Source: Paralithodes platypus (Eukaryota; Arthropoda; Malacostraca; Decapoda; Lithodidae). Taken from it: 64,000 nt of DNA. The notes under the pieces are model-generated. The model made no database searches. It saw only the letters and a list, made by a program, of their open reading frames with translations, and was not told the DNA's origin. Shown here in pieces: positions 1 through 10,627 of this stretch. Location: contig CM064502.1 of assembly GCA_032716605.1 (NCBI GenBank), positions 36,009,882 through 36,073,881 on the forward strand, read 5' to 3'. Positions within the stretch are counted from its first letter, which is position 1. Each line of letters starts with the position of its first letter. The position numbers and the translations under genes are program-made.

Positions 1-2053
1 AGTATGCTTAAATGTTACTGCTTGGAGAATGGCAAGGAGTGGGATCTGGGGCTGCCTTATGTGTTGTTCGCGGCGAGAGAGGTACCTGGTGAGAGTTTGG
101 GTTTCAGCCCCAACCAGCTTGTTTTTGGCCATAACGTCAGGGGTCCACTGTCCATGGTGAAAGAGATATGGGAGGGTCTGCAGAAACCATGCTCAATGTT
201 GAAGTACGTTCTCGAGAGTCGTGAAAGGATGGTAAATTGTATGGAGTCGGCAGGGAGGAATTTGGTAGTCTCTCAGGCGAAAGTGAAGGACCGTTACGAT
301 GTGAAGACGAAGCTCCGGGAGTTTGGGGTGGGGCAGGAGGTTATGTTGTTGCTGCCTCTGCCAGGTCATCCACTGTCAGCAAAGTATACGGGTCCTTATT
401 TTGTCACTAAGAAGCTGTCGGAACTAGATTATCTTGTTGCAACCCCTGACCGGTGTAAGAAACATCAATTATGCCATGTGAACTTGATGAAGGAGTTTGT
501 GAGGCGCCCCTCAGAGCCTCTCACTGTCCCCGAGATGGTCTGCAGCGGCCAAGGTGGAGAAGGAGGGGGGGATAGTCATGCTCTGGGGGAAGATAGCTGG
601 GATTGCCATGTTTCTGCAGAACAGTGGGCGGGAATTGTGTTCAGGTGGCAGAGCAGGCTATTGAGCACCTGCCTGAGCAACAGCGTGCAGCCGTGTGCCA
701 CCTGTTCCAGTCATACCCCGCTGTTTTCGCGGAGCACCCAGGCCTCACAACTCAGACGGTGCATGATGTTGACGTGGGAGACAACCCGCCCTTCAAGTCA
801 GTGCCTTATCGTGTGCCTCCTATCAAATTGCCAGCCCTCCGGGAGGAGCTGAGGTATATGATAGAGAGAGGGCTGGTTAAGGAAGGGCCGGTGCGTTGGA
901 CCTCCCCGGTAACTCTGCAGCCTAAGCCAGACGGGAAGGTGTGTTTCTGTATAGACTTTCGCAGACTTAATGGCTTGACCGCCACCAATCCATACCCCCT
1001 TCCTCGCGTCGATGACAGTGTTGACAAAATCGGGAATGCCACATACCTCACAAAGGTCGACCTGGTGAAGTGTTATTGGCAGGTGCCCCTGTCGGCGCGA
1101 GCGAGGGAGGTATGCGGCTTTTGTGTGGACGGCAAGGCATATATGTGTAATGTCATGCCTTATGGGTTGAAAAACGCACCTGTACCTTCCAAAGTCTGAT
1201 GAATGATATTGTTAGTGACATTTCCAATTGTACTGTATATCTCGATGATGTCATTGTCTATGATACTGATTTTGGTAGTCACTGCGAGCATCTTAATATC
1301 TTGTTTCGGAAGCTGTGTGAAGCTGGGTTGGTCGTGAACCTGGGGAAATGCGACTTTGTGCAGGCAACTGTGCAGTATCTTGGCTTTGTTGTAGGTTTGG
1401 GACGGGTGTCCCCCCCCCCCCCCCAGAGCAAGATACTGGCCATCGATCGGTTTCCCAGGCCAACCACCAAGCGTCAGATCATGCGCTTTCTAGGCATGAT
1501 AGGCTACTACAGACGCTTTATACAAGGGTATTCGACTGTTCTTGCTCCCCTGACTGACCTTTTGGCAAAGACGGTGAATTTTCGGTGGTCGCCTGAGTGT
1601 GAAAAGGCGTTGGGGTTAGCGAAGCACTTACTATGCACCCATCCTATTCTCAGGGCGCCGGACTTTACAAGGAGTTTTCAGCTGGCGACAGACACCAGTG
1701 GTGTTGGGGCCGGTGCAGTCCTCTTGCAAACGGACAACGAGGGTCTGGAGCACCCCGTCAGCTTTTACTCTAAAAAGTTCAACTCCGCTCAGAGGAACTA
1801 TTCTACCATCGAGAAAGAGTTGTTGGCGATTGTGCTTGCTTTGAAGCACTTTGAGGTGTATGTTCCAGCCTTCGGCCCGGTCGTGGTCATTTACACAGAT
1901 CACCACCCTCTAAACTTCCTCAACCAGTTCCACAACCGGAACATGCGGCTGACACGGTGGTCACTTATGCTCCAAGAATACAATCTTGATATCAGGCATA
2001 TTGCCGGTTGTGATAACGTTATAGCTGACTGTCTTTCGAGGGTGGAGGACTAG
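1..2053 (+). pseudogene. pol: Broken pol of gypsy copy A: integrase C-terminus, RT, RNase H
   Basis: Three overlapping reading frames make one ancestral polyprotein. From 4 to about 635 it encodes the integrase C-terminal part, ending in a GPY/F-type module (GHPLSAKYTGPYFV). From about 635 to 1183 it encodes the RT amino half (fingers, PKPDGKVCFCIDFRRLNG, then VDLVKCYWQVPLS). From 1199 to 2053 it encodes the RT palm with the catalytic YLDD box and RNase H (LATDTSGVGAG, KELLAI, YTDHHPLNFL), ending in ADCLSRVED. Alignment by eye with copy B shows single-base deletions near 635 and near 1183, each shifting the frame. A run of 14 C at about 1411-1424 is longer than in B but keeps the frame. The domains are clear; loss of function is inferred from the shifts. 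Confidence 0.9.
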
Positions 2054-2456
2054 GGGTAGATGGCCACAGGTTGTGTGGGTTGCGTGGAGGAAAATAGGCT
2101 ACATATATTTAAAGCCGAACAAAAACAACAATAACATTTAAAATCAACATAAAAACTCTTTCTGTTATAGTAAATTTAAGTATGTTTTGTTACAGCTGAA
2201 GCACTAGCTATTAGTGGGCTGAGTTTCGTAGAACTCGCTTTCGGAGCGTAACAATTTTAAGTTTTGCTATTGTGGTGAGGGGGTAAATATGTAAGTTTGT
2301 TTCATTTTATAAGTATGTTTTTTTTTGTGAAACCTATATACTGTATTATTGTGTTGGGGTGGGTAGGTTAGGTGACGTGTGCCGGCACTCGCTGATTTCA
2401 GATATCAGAACTTGCCTAATGTTAAGTGTCTAATATCTTGGGGGGGGGGGGGGGGG
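2054..2456 (+). other. 3' untranslated region and polypurine tract of gypsy copy A
   Basis: Non-coding spacer between the RNase H stop and the LTR. It can be aligned with 6841-7319 of copy B (shared AT-rich block with AAAAACTCTTTCT and a TAAGTATGTT motif). It ends in an uninterrupted G-run of about 17 at 2440-2456 directly before the LTR, the position expected for the plus-strand priming tract. Confidence 0.6.
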
Positions 2457-4286
2457 TGTGACGCACGTCAGCTCCCCAGCGACCACGAGGGGGCAGCGGT
2501 TGGCTCCCCATCCTCTTCTCCCCTCTCCCCAGCCAGTGTTATGGGCTGTAGTTTATTGATTAAGTTCTAGTTTCTTCCTAGTGCATCATAGTGTCACAGG
2601 TAGTCCAGAAATATTCTTTATTTTCACCTGTGACAATGCATTGTATTTTATTCCAGCTGTCATAGATGTAATGTATTAGATGACTCGTGGAAGTTGGAGA
2701 GTGTGAGTGAGTGAGAGAAAGAGAGAGAGAGAGAGAAATCAGAGCTGGGTGGTATCGGCGGATTGATATCGTGCAACTTGGTTAGTTACGTCATCTCTCG
2801 GGCGTCTGATTCGTTGCTGGGCTCCTCCCTCCTGCTCCGTCACCACTTTCCCCCCGCGTCGAGAATGGGTGCGCCTACTCGCACGCACTCCCTTGTGACT
2901 TCCACGGGCAGAGCTCCTCTTAGTGCTGTAAAGCTAACATCCCTTTGCAATCTATCAGCCCACCTTACCCCCCTATTGCGAACTTTCTCTACCACTGCTT
3001 ACCTTCTTTTCTCTGTATATCCTACTATTAATTAACTGCCCTTCCCCTTGACGTTGATTTCATATATATCCGTCACTGTATTATACAGCGAGCTCTCAGA
3101 GATATTATATGTAATTAGTTTGGCATTTTGGATCAGAGGGTTATCCATTTTGGCTTGGGGAGGTTTGACATAACTCATCGTGTTGCCCCTACCTTATTTT
3201 CTTGGGTGTCTGCCACGTCAGTCGATGCTAGACTGGGGAGAGGCTATCAGGTTAGAGTTTCCTATGAGCATAGACTTCGTTGAGCCTATGCAACTGTACC
3301 GGATACCTGCGGAGGCCTAGGTCATTTTCTTGTATGTGTACCTTAGAGCCTAGCACTGTGTTGGCGTGAGGGCGTTTGCCTAGTCCACCCAGCACTGTGC
3401 TAGCTCGTTAGCTTTTGACTTAGGAGGGTCGCCAGGAGAGAACCAGGTACACGAGACCTGGATCTCTCAAGAGAGCACCCCGTCATTTAATGTAACTAGG
3501 CGCACAGACTTGAGAACGACACTAGGCTACCGAGCAGGTGGCTCGGCCCAGGTAGCCTAGCCTACGACTCCCCTGCTAGACTTCGTCCACCTGGCAGACC
3601 CCCGATTAGGGTTTATAATCTCATTGTGTATATGTGTGCAGCATTATTGTTCCTTATGTTTATGGTAAGTCGTGATTGTTGCTGAGAGACCAAACCAGAG
3701 CAGACTTGTGCCTGGAGGGAGAAAGCACATCTTTTTGTGGTTAGAGTTTAGACTGCCGACTGTTTTATAATTACACCTGTGCCAGATAACACCGTATGTC
3801 CCTACACTATATATGTTCCCACTGTAATAATACACAGTTCAGAATCCGAGACGTACTTCTTAGTTGCATCTGACTTTTGCAGAAGATTCCTGCATGATGC
3901 TTTAGGACTTTCTTTGTTTCACTTTCTTTCAGACAGGAGTGACAGTTTACTGATTATTTAATGTAACGTTAATTATCCTTCTTCTAGTTTGCTATTAAAT
4001 CGTTGCTGCGATTTAATTACGCTATCTATCTTTTTCCTTGTATACCTTAATAAAATAATCGCATGTTGTATGAGTATAGGCTGCTTCAGTGATCATCAGC
4101 CTATAGTGTGCACCTTTTACCGAGTCATAGGATACCTCGTTGTCCAGGCACGACTCAGGGCGGTATAGGTGTTTTGTTCTCCAGTGGTTAAGGCAGGGGT
4201 TGGAACTAGTGTTACCGCTGTTGCATTTAGCCTTATCTAGTCCAATGATGAAGAGCCCTGTGTCTTGTAGAACCTGGATCGTAACA
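2457..4286 (+). repeat. 3' LTR of gypsy copy A (about 1.83 kb)
   Basis: Starts TGTGACGC just after the G-run and ends GATCGTAACA, giving imperfect terminal TGTGAC/GTAACA. Its whole length aligns block by block with 7320-9137: CACCTGTGACAATG near 2621, GGGTCGCCAGGAG near 3426, CAAGAGAGCACCCC near 3468, the GTAACGTTAA region near 3963, GATCATCAGCCTATAG near 4090, and a final GATCGTAACA. The two LTRs are diverged, so they are not the pair of one insertion. A length over 1.8 kb is long for a Ty3/gypsy LTR. A GA microsatellite lies at about 2710-2740. The small ORFs inside it are chance. Confidence 0.8.
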
Positions 4287-4288
4287 CG

Positions 4289-6840
4289 GGACACTTGGGT
4301 GTCCGTAAGACGGTGGCGGCTTTGGGGAAACTGTTTTGGTGGCCTGGTTTGAGAGCACAAGTGGTGTCATGAGTGGCAATGTGCAGTGTGTGCCAAAAGG
4401 TCGGGAAACCTAACCAGTGCATCCCAAAGGGGCCGTTACACCCAATTCCCGTCAGCGGGCCTCCCTTTAGTAAAGTAGTAGTCGACATGGTTGGCCCCCT
4501 CCCCCCCACAAGTGCCGGAAATAAATATCTCTTGTCAGTCGTGGACGTAGCAACTCGGTACCCAGACGCATACCCGATGAGAAATGGTTTGGCGAAGACG
4601 GTGGTCTGTAACTTGCTATTATACTTTTCCCGGTACGGATACCCGCAGGAGTTACAGTCAGACCAAGGATCGAATTTCACCTCCAACTTGTTCGTTCAGA
4701 CAATGAAGCAGCACGGGATAGTCACTGTAGTGTCATCTGCTTATCACCCAGAGAGTCAGGGGGTATTAGAGAGGTGGCATTCCACTCTAAAAAGCATGCT
4801 TCGCTGTATTGTCTTGAGAACGGCAAGGACTGGGTTCTTGGCCTGCCGTATGTGTTATTCGCTGCACGAGAGGTACCTGGGGAGAGTTTGGGGTTTAGCC
4901 CTAATGAGCTTGTGTTTGGACACCGCGTCAGAGGGCCTCTCCACATGGTAAAGGAGATATGGGAAGGCACCGCTAAACCATGTTCTATGCTTAAGTATGT
5001 CTTTGAGAGTAGAGAACGAATGTTGCGTAGTCTGGAGTTGGCTGGCCGCAATCTGGTAGGCTCTCAGGCCCTCATGAAGGACAGGTACGACCACAAGGTG
5101 AAACTCAGGGAGTTTCACGTGGGTCAGGAGGTGTTGATACTACTCCCTCTTGTAGGTCACCCCTTATCCGCAAAGTATGCTGGTCCTTATAGGGTAGCAG
5201 AGAAGCTCTCGAACTTAGATTACCTGGTGTCTACTCCAGACAGGCGTAAGAGGAATCAGTTATGTCATGTCAACCTGATGAAGGAGTATGTGAGGCGCCC
5301 ACCTGAGCCTCTCACTGTCCCCGTGATGACTTTCAGCAGTCAAGGTGGAGAAGGAGAACGGGACAGTCATGCACAGGTGGATGACAACTGGGATTTTCAT
5401 GTTTCTGCAGATCAGTGGGCGGGAAACACGAGACAGGCGGCTCATGAGGCTTTGCAACACCTACCTGAGCAGCAGCGTGTGGCTGTCGAGAGCCTATTCG
5501 GTTTATACCCTACTGTATTTGCGGAACACCCAGGCCTCACTGCTCATGAGGTGCACGACGTTGACGTCGGAGACCACCCACCCTTCAAATCAGTGCCCTA
5601 TAGGGTGCCCCCTATTAAACTTCCGGCCCTCCGGGCAGAGTTGGAGTATATGTTGCAACAGGGACTGATCGAGAAGGGGGCGGTAAAGTGGACATCTCCC
5701 GTAACGCTGCAACCTAAGCCGGATGGCAAGGTGCGCTTCTGTGTTGATTACCGCAGGCTAAACGGCTTGACTCTCACCAACCCATATCCTCTTCCCCGGG
5801 TCGATGACTGTGTAGACAAGATTGGCAGGGCCAAGTTCTTGACCAAGGTGGACCTGGTAAAAGGTTATTGGCAGGTGCCTTTGTCGGAACGGGCGAAAGA
5901 GGTGTGAGGTTTTGTGGTGGATGGTGCTACATATCGTTGTAATGTCATGCCGTACGGTCTAAAGAACGCACCAGCGACCTTCCAAAGCTTGATGAACGAG
6001 TTGGTGGCTGACATTCCGAACTGTACCGTGTACCTGGACGACGTCATTATCTACGATGAAGATTTCAAGAGCCACTGTGAACATGTAGAATCCCTATTTA
6101 AGAAATTAAGCGAGGCAAACTTGGTGGTCAACCTGGGAAAGTGTGATTTTGTGCGGGCTACCGTGCAGTATCTGGGGTTCATGGTGGGTTTGGGCCAGGT
6201 GTGCCCCCCACAGAAAAAGATATTGGCTATTAACCACTTCCCCAGGCCGTCCACCGAAAAGCAGATCATGAGGTTTTTGGGCATGATTGGTTACTACCGC
6301 CGTTTTATAAAGGGCTATTCTACTGTGCTGGCTCCTCTGACGGACCTATTGGCCAAAGATAGAAAGTTTAAGTGGGCGCCTGAGTGTGAGAGGGCTTTTT
6401 TGCTAGTAAAACACCTGTTGTGTACTCACCCAATCTTCAGGGCCCCGGACTTTAGCCAACCATTCCAGCTGGCAACTGATGCCAGTGGTGTGGGGGCTGG
6501 TGCCGTTCTGATGCAATCAGACGAAGATGGGCTGCAGCACCCAGTCAGTTTCTTCGCAAAAAAGTTCAACTCGGCGCAGGAGAACTATTCAGTAGTTGAG
6601 AAGGAACTGCTGGCGATTGTGCTAGTGCTCAGGCACTTTGAGGTGTATGTTCCAGCCTATGGACCAGTTGTGGTGATCTACACCGACCATCACCTCCTCA
6701 AGTTCCTGAATCAATTCCATAACCGGAATATGAGGCTGACCAGGTGGTCATTAATGTTGCAGGAATACACCATACGCCATATTGCCGGTTCTGAGAATGT
6801 GATTGCAGATTGCTTATCGAGGGTGGAAGACCCGGGGTAG
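4289..6840 (+). pseudogene. pol: Broken pol of gypsy copy B: integrase, RT, RNase H
   Basis: The integrase begins at the second His of the HHCC finger (GHLGVRKT) and continues to CSVC, interrupted by a TGA at 4370-4372. The catalytic core shows the three acidic positions in VVDMVGP, SDQGSNF and ESQGVLERWH. A single-base deletion near 4815 shifts the frame; the next frame (to 5904) carries the integrase C-terminus with a GPY module and, without interruption, the RT amino half. A TGA at 5905-5907 replaces the TGC (Cys) codon found in A, after which the same frame continues through YLDDVIIYD and RNase H to 6840. Integrase and RT share one continuous frame, so integrase-before-RT is the genuine gene order and not an artefact of tandem copies. 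Confidence 0.9.
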
Positions 6841-7319
6841 ATCATCACAAGGGTAGCCTCCTACTTTGGTTTGATTATTATGTTTACGTCTGGTGCTTGT
6901 TGGCTTGCGTGTGTAGCCCAGCGTATTGGGTCGTAAAGTAGGAGTTGCTGTGTTGGTATAGAAGTAAAAACTAGGCTTGCCCCTGTAGTGCAGCCGCCAT
7001 AAACATATTAAAAATATAAAAATCCTATAAAAACTCTTTCTTTGATAGTTAAATTTTGTTTAAGTATGTTATAGCAGAAATTATGAGTGGCACTCCTCTC
7101 AGAAGGCTGGGCTAGTGAAGCTCGCTCTTATGAGCATAACTATGTAATTTAATCTATTGTGTTGGGAAGGGTTGTTAATTTTTATAATGTGTTATTTTGA
7201 TGAGAACTGTGCTTTACATTTCATTGTCGCTGGGTGGCTAGGAGTGGCGAATTTTGTATGGGTTCTGCGTGTCAGATTTAGAGCTCATAGTTGGAGACTC
7301 TTAAAAATCTTGGGTGGGG
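6841..7319 (+). other. 3' untranslated region of gypsy copy B
   Basis: AT-rich spacer homologous to 2054-2456, ending CTTGGGTGGGG directly before the LTR as a short polypurine tract. No coding potential seen. Confidence 0.55.
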
Positions 7320-9137
7320 TGTGACGCTCACCGCTTCCCCCAGAACCGCATGGCTTACTCGCTAGGACTCGCCAGGGCAGAGAATATAGCTACAGTCTAC
7401 CTATCATTGTGTACTTTCCTTCTCGAGAAAGCTTGTGTTGCAGACAGTTCAGAACTGTTCTTTATTTTCGTCTGTCACAATCCTTTCTATTTTATTTAGT
7501 CAATTGAAAGTATTGTGTTAAGTAGTTGAATGATGGGAAGGCGAGCGGGAGAGGGAGAGAGAGAGAGAGATAAGGTGGTGTGACTTGGTAGTGAGTGCGG
7601 CGCGTGGCTGGCCCCCTTACATAGGCTTCGCGGGATTCGTTGCCTCCTGCCTAACACTGCCTACTACGCGGCTGCTTACTGGGCGACTGTCGCGCACCCT
7701 CATGCCATTCTTGCAAACTGGGACTCCAGCCAGGAGGTCCATGGGAATATCCTTGTCAGATCCTTCCCAGACAGCATACTCTAAGCATCTCCCTTGAACT
7801 GTCCCACACTCTTGTCTTAGAATCTTTCTCTCCTACTGCCTCTATCATTTCCACTACTTCCTCACGTTTTATTAATATCAATTCCCCTCTGGCCTCTGCA
7901 TCCACACCTTGAATTGGTGGCCAGACTGTATTATATGCTGGATCTCACATTTCTTATGTACTAGATTAAGGTTGAAGATAGTCATTGTCTTTTTTGGAGA
8001 TTGTATTGCTCAGACTGTCTCCATCAATCACTAATGTTTCTACAGGGTTAAATAATGCTAGACTAGGGATCAGGTACCTTGCTGTTGGTGTTTTCAATGT
8101 GTGTAGGCTACTTTTGAGCTACAAGACACTACGGATTCTGTGGGTTACCTGGGTGGATCTTTTGTCTGTGTACCTTGGAGTTTAGACTGTGTAGTGCGTG
8201 AGGGATGCTTACCTAATCCACCCAATACTCTTCTAACTCTATTTGCTTTAACTTTTGAGGGTCGCCAGGAGGATACTCGATACTTGTGATCGAGAATCCT
8301 CAAGAGAGCACCCCTTCATATTAACGTAATCAGGCCGCACAGACCCAAGGTCCACACTAGGCTAGGAGCTGCCTTGCTCCACCAGAATTCTGTACCTTTG
8401 CGCATCCCAGCTAGATTTTATTAACCCGGGTAGACATTAGCTGGATTAGATCATATACTCTTTTATGCATACCCATTATTTTTACACAAGCATTTTGAGG
8501 TCTAGGTTGCTGTAGAGAGACACAACCCGCATAGACCGGTTTTGTTAATAGGAGTATTACTTTTTCGTGGCGAGCATTATTACAGCTGCACTGCTTATAA
8601 TATTCTTGTGTCCAATAACATTATATGTCCAGCCTTTTTGTGTATTTAGCCTACACGTGCATTGTCCTGCCTCCTGCTATTTTGTGGTTCCATTTCCGAT
8701 ACGTTCTTCTTAGAAGCATCCGACATTATTCAGAAGATTCCTTGTTCGGTGCTTGAGGACTTTACAACACTTTCTTTCATAAAGGAGTGACAGATATTAT
8801 TGATTAAAGTAACGTTAAGTAAACCTTCTTCTTGTTTGCATTAGATCACTCTTGTGATTTAATTAAGTTAACTATCTTTTCCTTGTGTACCATAACTAAG
8901 CAACCATATGTTATAGGTAATAGGCTGTTTCAGAGAACATCAGCCTATAGTAGAAGCACATAGATACTGAGAGTTAAGATACCCCGCTATCGCAGATATA
9001 ACTCTGGAGGGTATATGTGTTCTTTGTTCGACGGGATTATATATCAGGGGTTGGATCTAGCGTTTCCGTTGTTGCATTTATGCCAGTCTAGTCCAATGTA
9101 TAAGAGCCACTGATTTATACGAGACCCGATCGTAACA
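7320..9137 (+). repeat. 3' LTR of gypsy copy B (about 1.82 kb)
   Basis: Begins TGTGACGCTCACC and ends CGTAACA; collinear with 2457-4286 over its full length but clearly diverged, consistent with two subfamilies. A GA microsatellite (about 7548-7570) sits in the same place as in the other LTR. The base after the LTR begins CATGCAG, which is LINE coding sequence. The homologous LINE at 23212 reads GACATGCAG, so the insertion point is within or beside ACATG. Confidence 0.8.
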
Positions 9138-10420
9138 CATGCAGTTTGGACTTATGCCGGGAAGTGGCACAACTGATGCTATCTTCATTCTTTGGCAATT
9201 GCAAGAGAGGTTCTTAGAGAAAAACAGGGAGTTATACCTAGTTTTTGTAGATCTGGAGAAGGCCTTTTACTGGGTAGTAATGCAGTGGGGTATGAGAAAA
9301 CTCTGAGTAGAATAATGGTTGGTGCGTGTGATAATGATAATGTATGAAGGGTTACGGGCAGCAGTTAGAGCAAATGGGTTTCTGAGCGAAGAGTTCCCAG
9401 TGCCATGCATCAGTTGGAATTCACCAAGGTTCAATGCTGAGTCCGTTACTGTTTGTTTTGGTCCGGGAGGCTCTATCAAGAGACTTTAGGACAGGACTCC
9501 CATGGGAGTTGTTATGTGCAGATAGTGTGCGGGAAGCAGAGGCAAAGTTCAAAAGATGGAGGGAGCGTTTGGCATACAAGGGTCTAAGAGTTAACATAGA
9601 TAAAACAAAGGTCATAATTAGTGGAGTAGGGCGCGGAACTATGGAAAGAAGTGGCGACTATCCATGTGCAGTATGTGGGAAGGGGGTGGGAATTAACTCA
9701 ATTCAATGTTGCGTCTGTAGTGACTGGGTACACGAGAAATGTAGTGGGGCTAGAGGACCTTTGACGAGAATCATAGACTTTAAATGTGCAGTGTGCAAGG
9801 AAGAACTTGTGTTGAATTACCCACCTGTTAGTGTTGATTTCAGGGCTGGAGTGTGTGAATAAATTCTGCTATTTGGGCGATACAGATTCCGCCGGAGGTT
9901 GTTCTGAAGCTGGCTCCATTGCTAGTCAGAAGTGGCTGGGGGAAGTTTAGAGGGCTATTGCCAATCCTGACCATGAGAGGACTCCCACTTCACCTTAATT
10001 AAGGGAAGGTGTATACCTCATGTGTTAGGAGTGCGATGACCTATGCCTCTGAGACGTGGCAGGTTAATACGGAGGATACCAATACAGTGGAACGGAATGA
10101 GAAGAGAATGATGAGGTGGATGTGTGGGGTTAACCTCGGGGATGGGGTATCGAGCAAGGAATTAAGAAGGCGTCTGGGTATTAGGAGTGTCAGTGAAATG
10201 ATACGCACAAGCCGAATTGGTTGGTTTGGACACATGGAGAGAATGGATGATCAGAACTGGGAGAAGAAATGCTGTACCCTGAACGTGGGGGGATCTGCAC
10301 GTAGGGGTAGACCTAGAATGACGTGGGATAAGGTACTCCGGTCTGATCTCAAAATACAGAACTTGACAACAGATTCTGTGGACAAAACGGTCTTTAAACT
10401 TGCATGTATGTACTGTATGT
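9138..10420 (+). pseudogene. LINE family L-PHD, RT and C-terminal fragment
   Basis: Non-LTR retrotransposon fragment, 5' part cut off by gypsy copy B. Conceptual frames give MPGSGTTDAIF, then FVDLEKAF, then (9434-9862) SPLLFVLVREALSRDFRTG followed by a finger with C-x2-C, CCVC, H-x2-C and C-x2-C spacing, a C4HC3 PHD-like pattern. The region 10009-10440 carries the conserved tail (RMMRWMCGVNL, GHMERMDDQNW, RRGRPRMTWD). The catalytic YADD box is damaged: the sequence reads LLCADSVREAE, a short deletion relative to the copy at about 24600. Several stops and shifts are present. The tail after about 10390 is ATGTATGTACTGTATG-like. I cannot assign the LINE clade with certainty. Confidence 0.8.
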
Positions 10421-10555
10421 CTGGTACAGGGTGGGTTTTTTTTTGGATCAGCTGTTTCACCTCATTAGTTTGGAAATGTTACTACATTCTTTCCCAACAG
10501 TTTGGTGAACATAAGATGTTTGACTCCATTCAGGATACATTTTTCCATTTTATCA
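10421..10555. other. Unassigned spacer
   Basis: Non-coding sequence between the LINE tail and the 3' end of the old CR1 copy, with a T-run near 10435. I see no recognisable element here. Confidence 0.4.
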
Positions 10556-10627
10556 AGAACATAACAACACAAATCTGCCCAAGGCCGAATGGCCCACATG
10601 AGGCAGATTCTATTCATAACCAACCCA

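Larger units (their letters stand above)
1..4286 (+). mobile_element. Ty3/gypsy-type LTR retrotransposon, copy A (5' part outside window)
   Basis: Pol coding sequence (1-2053) is followed by a short untranslated stretch, a G-run that can serve as polypurine tract (about 2440-2456) and a long 3' LTR (2457-4286). Gag, protease and the 5' LTR would lie upstream of the window. The pol order is integrase C-terminus, then reverse transcriptase, then RNase H, directly followed by the LTR. This is not the usual Ty3/gypsy order, in which integrase comes last. Sequence immediately after the LTR belongs to the integrase gene of copy B, so A seems to be inserted into B. The coding region has two frameshifts relative to B, so this copy is dead. 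Confidence 0.85.
4287..9137 (+). mobile_element. Ty3/gypsy-type LTR retrotransposon, copy B (5' part displaced)
   Basis: Starts abruptly inside the integrase zinc-binding region right after the LTR of copy A, then runs through integrase core, RT and RNase H (to 6840), a spacer, and its own 3' LTR (7320-9137). No LTR, gag or protease of B lies directly before 4287. The simplest reading is that A inserted into B and that B's front part lies upstream of the window. The sequence after 9137 is a LINE reverse transcriptase, so B is itself inserted in a LINE. Confidence 0.82.

Noticed and set aside
2457..4286. LTR A as the 5' LTR of gypsy copy B with gag and protease deleted
   Set aside because: It is as diverged from LTR B as copy A is from copy B, whereas both LTRs of one insertion start identical; and it stands at the right place to be A's 3' LTR behind a G-run.
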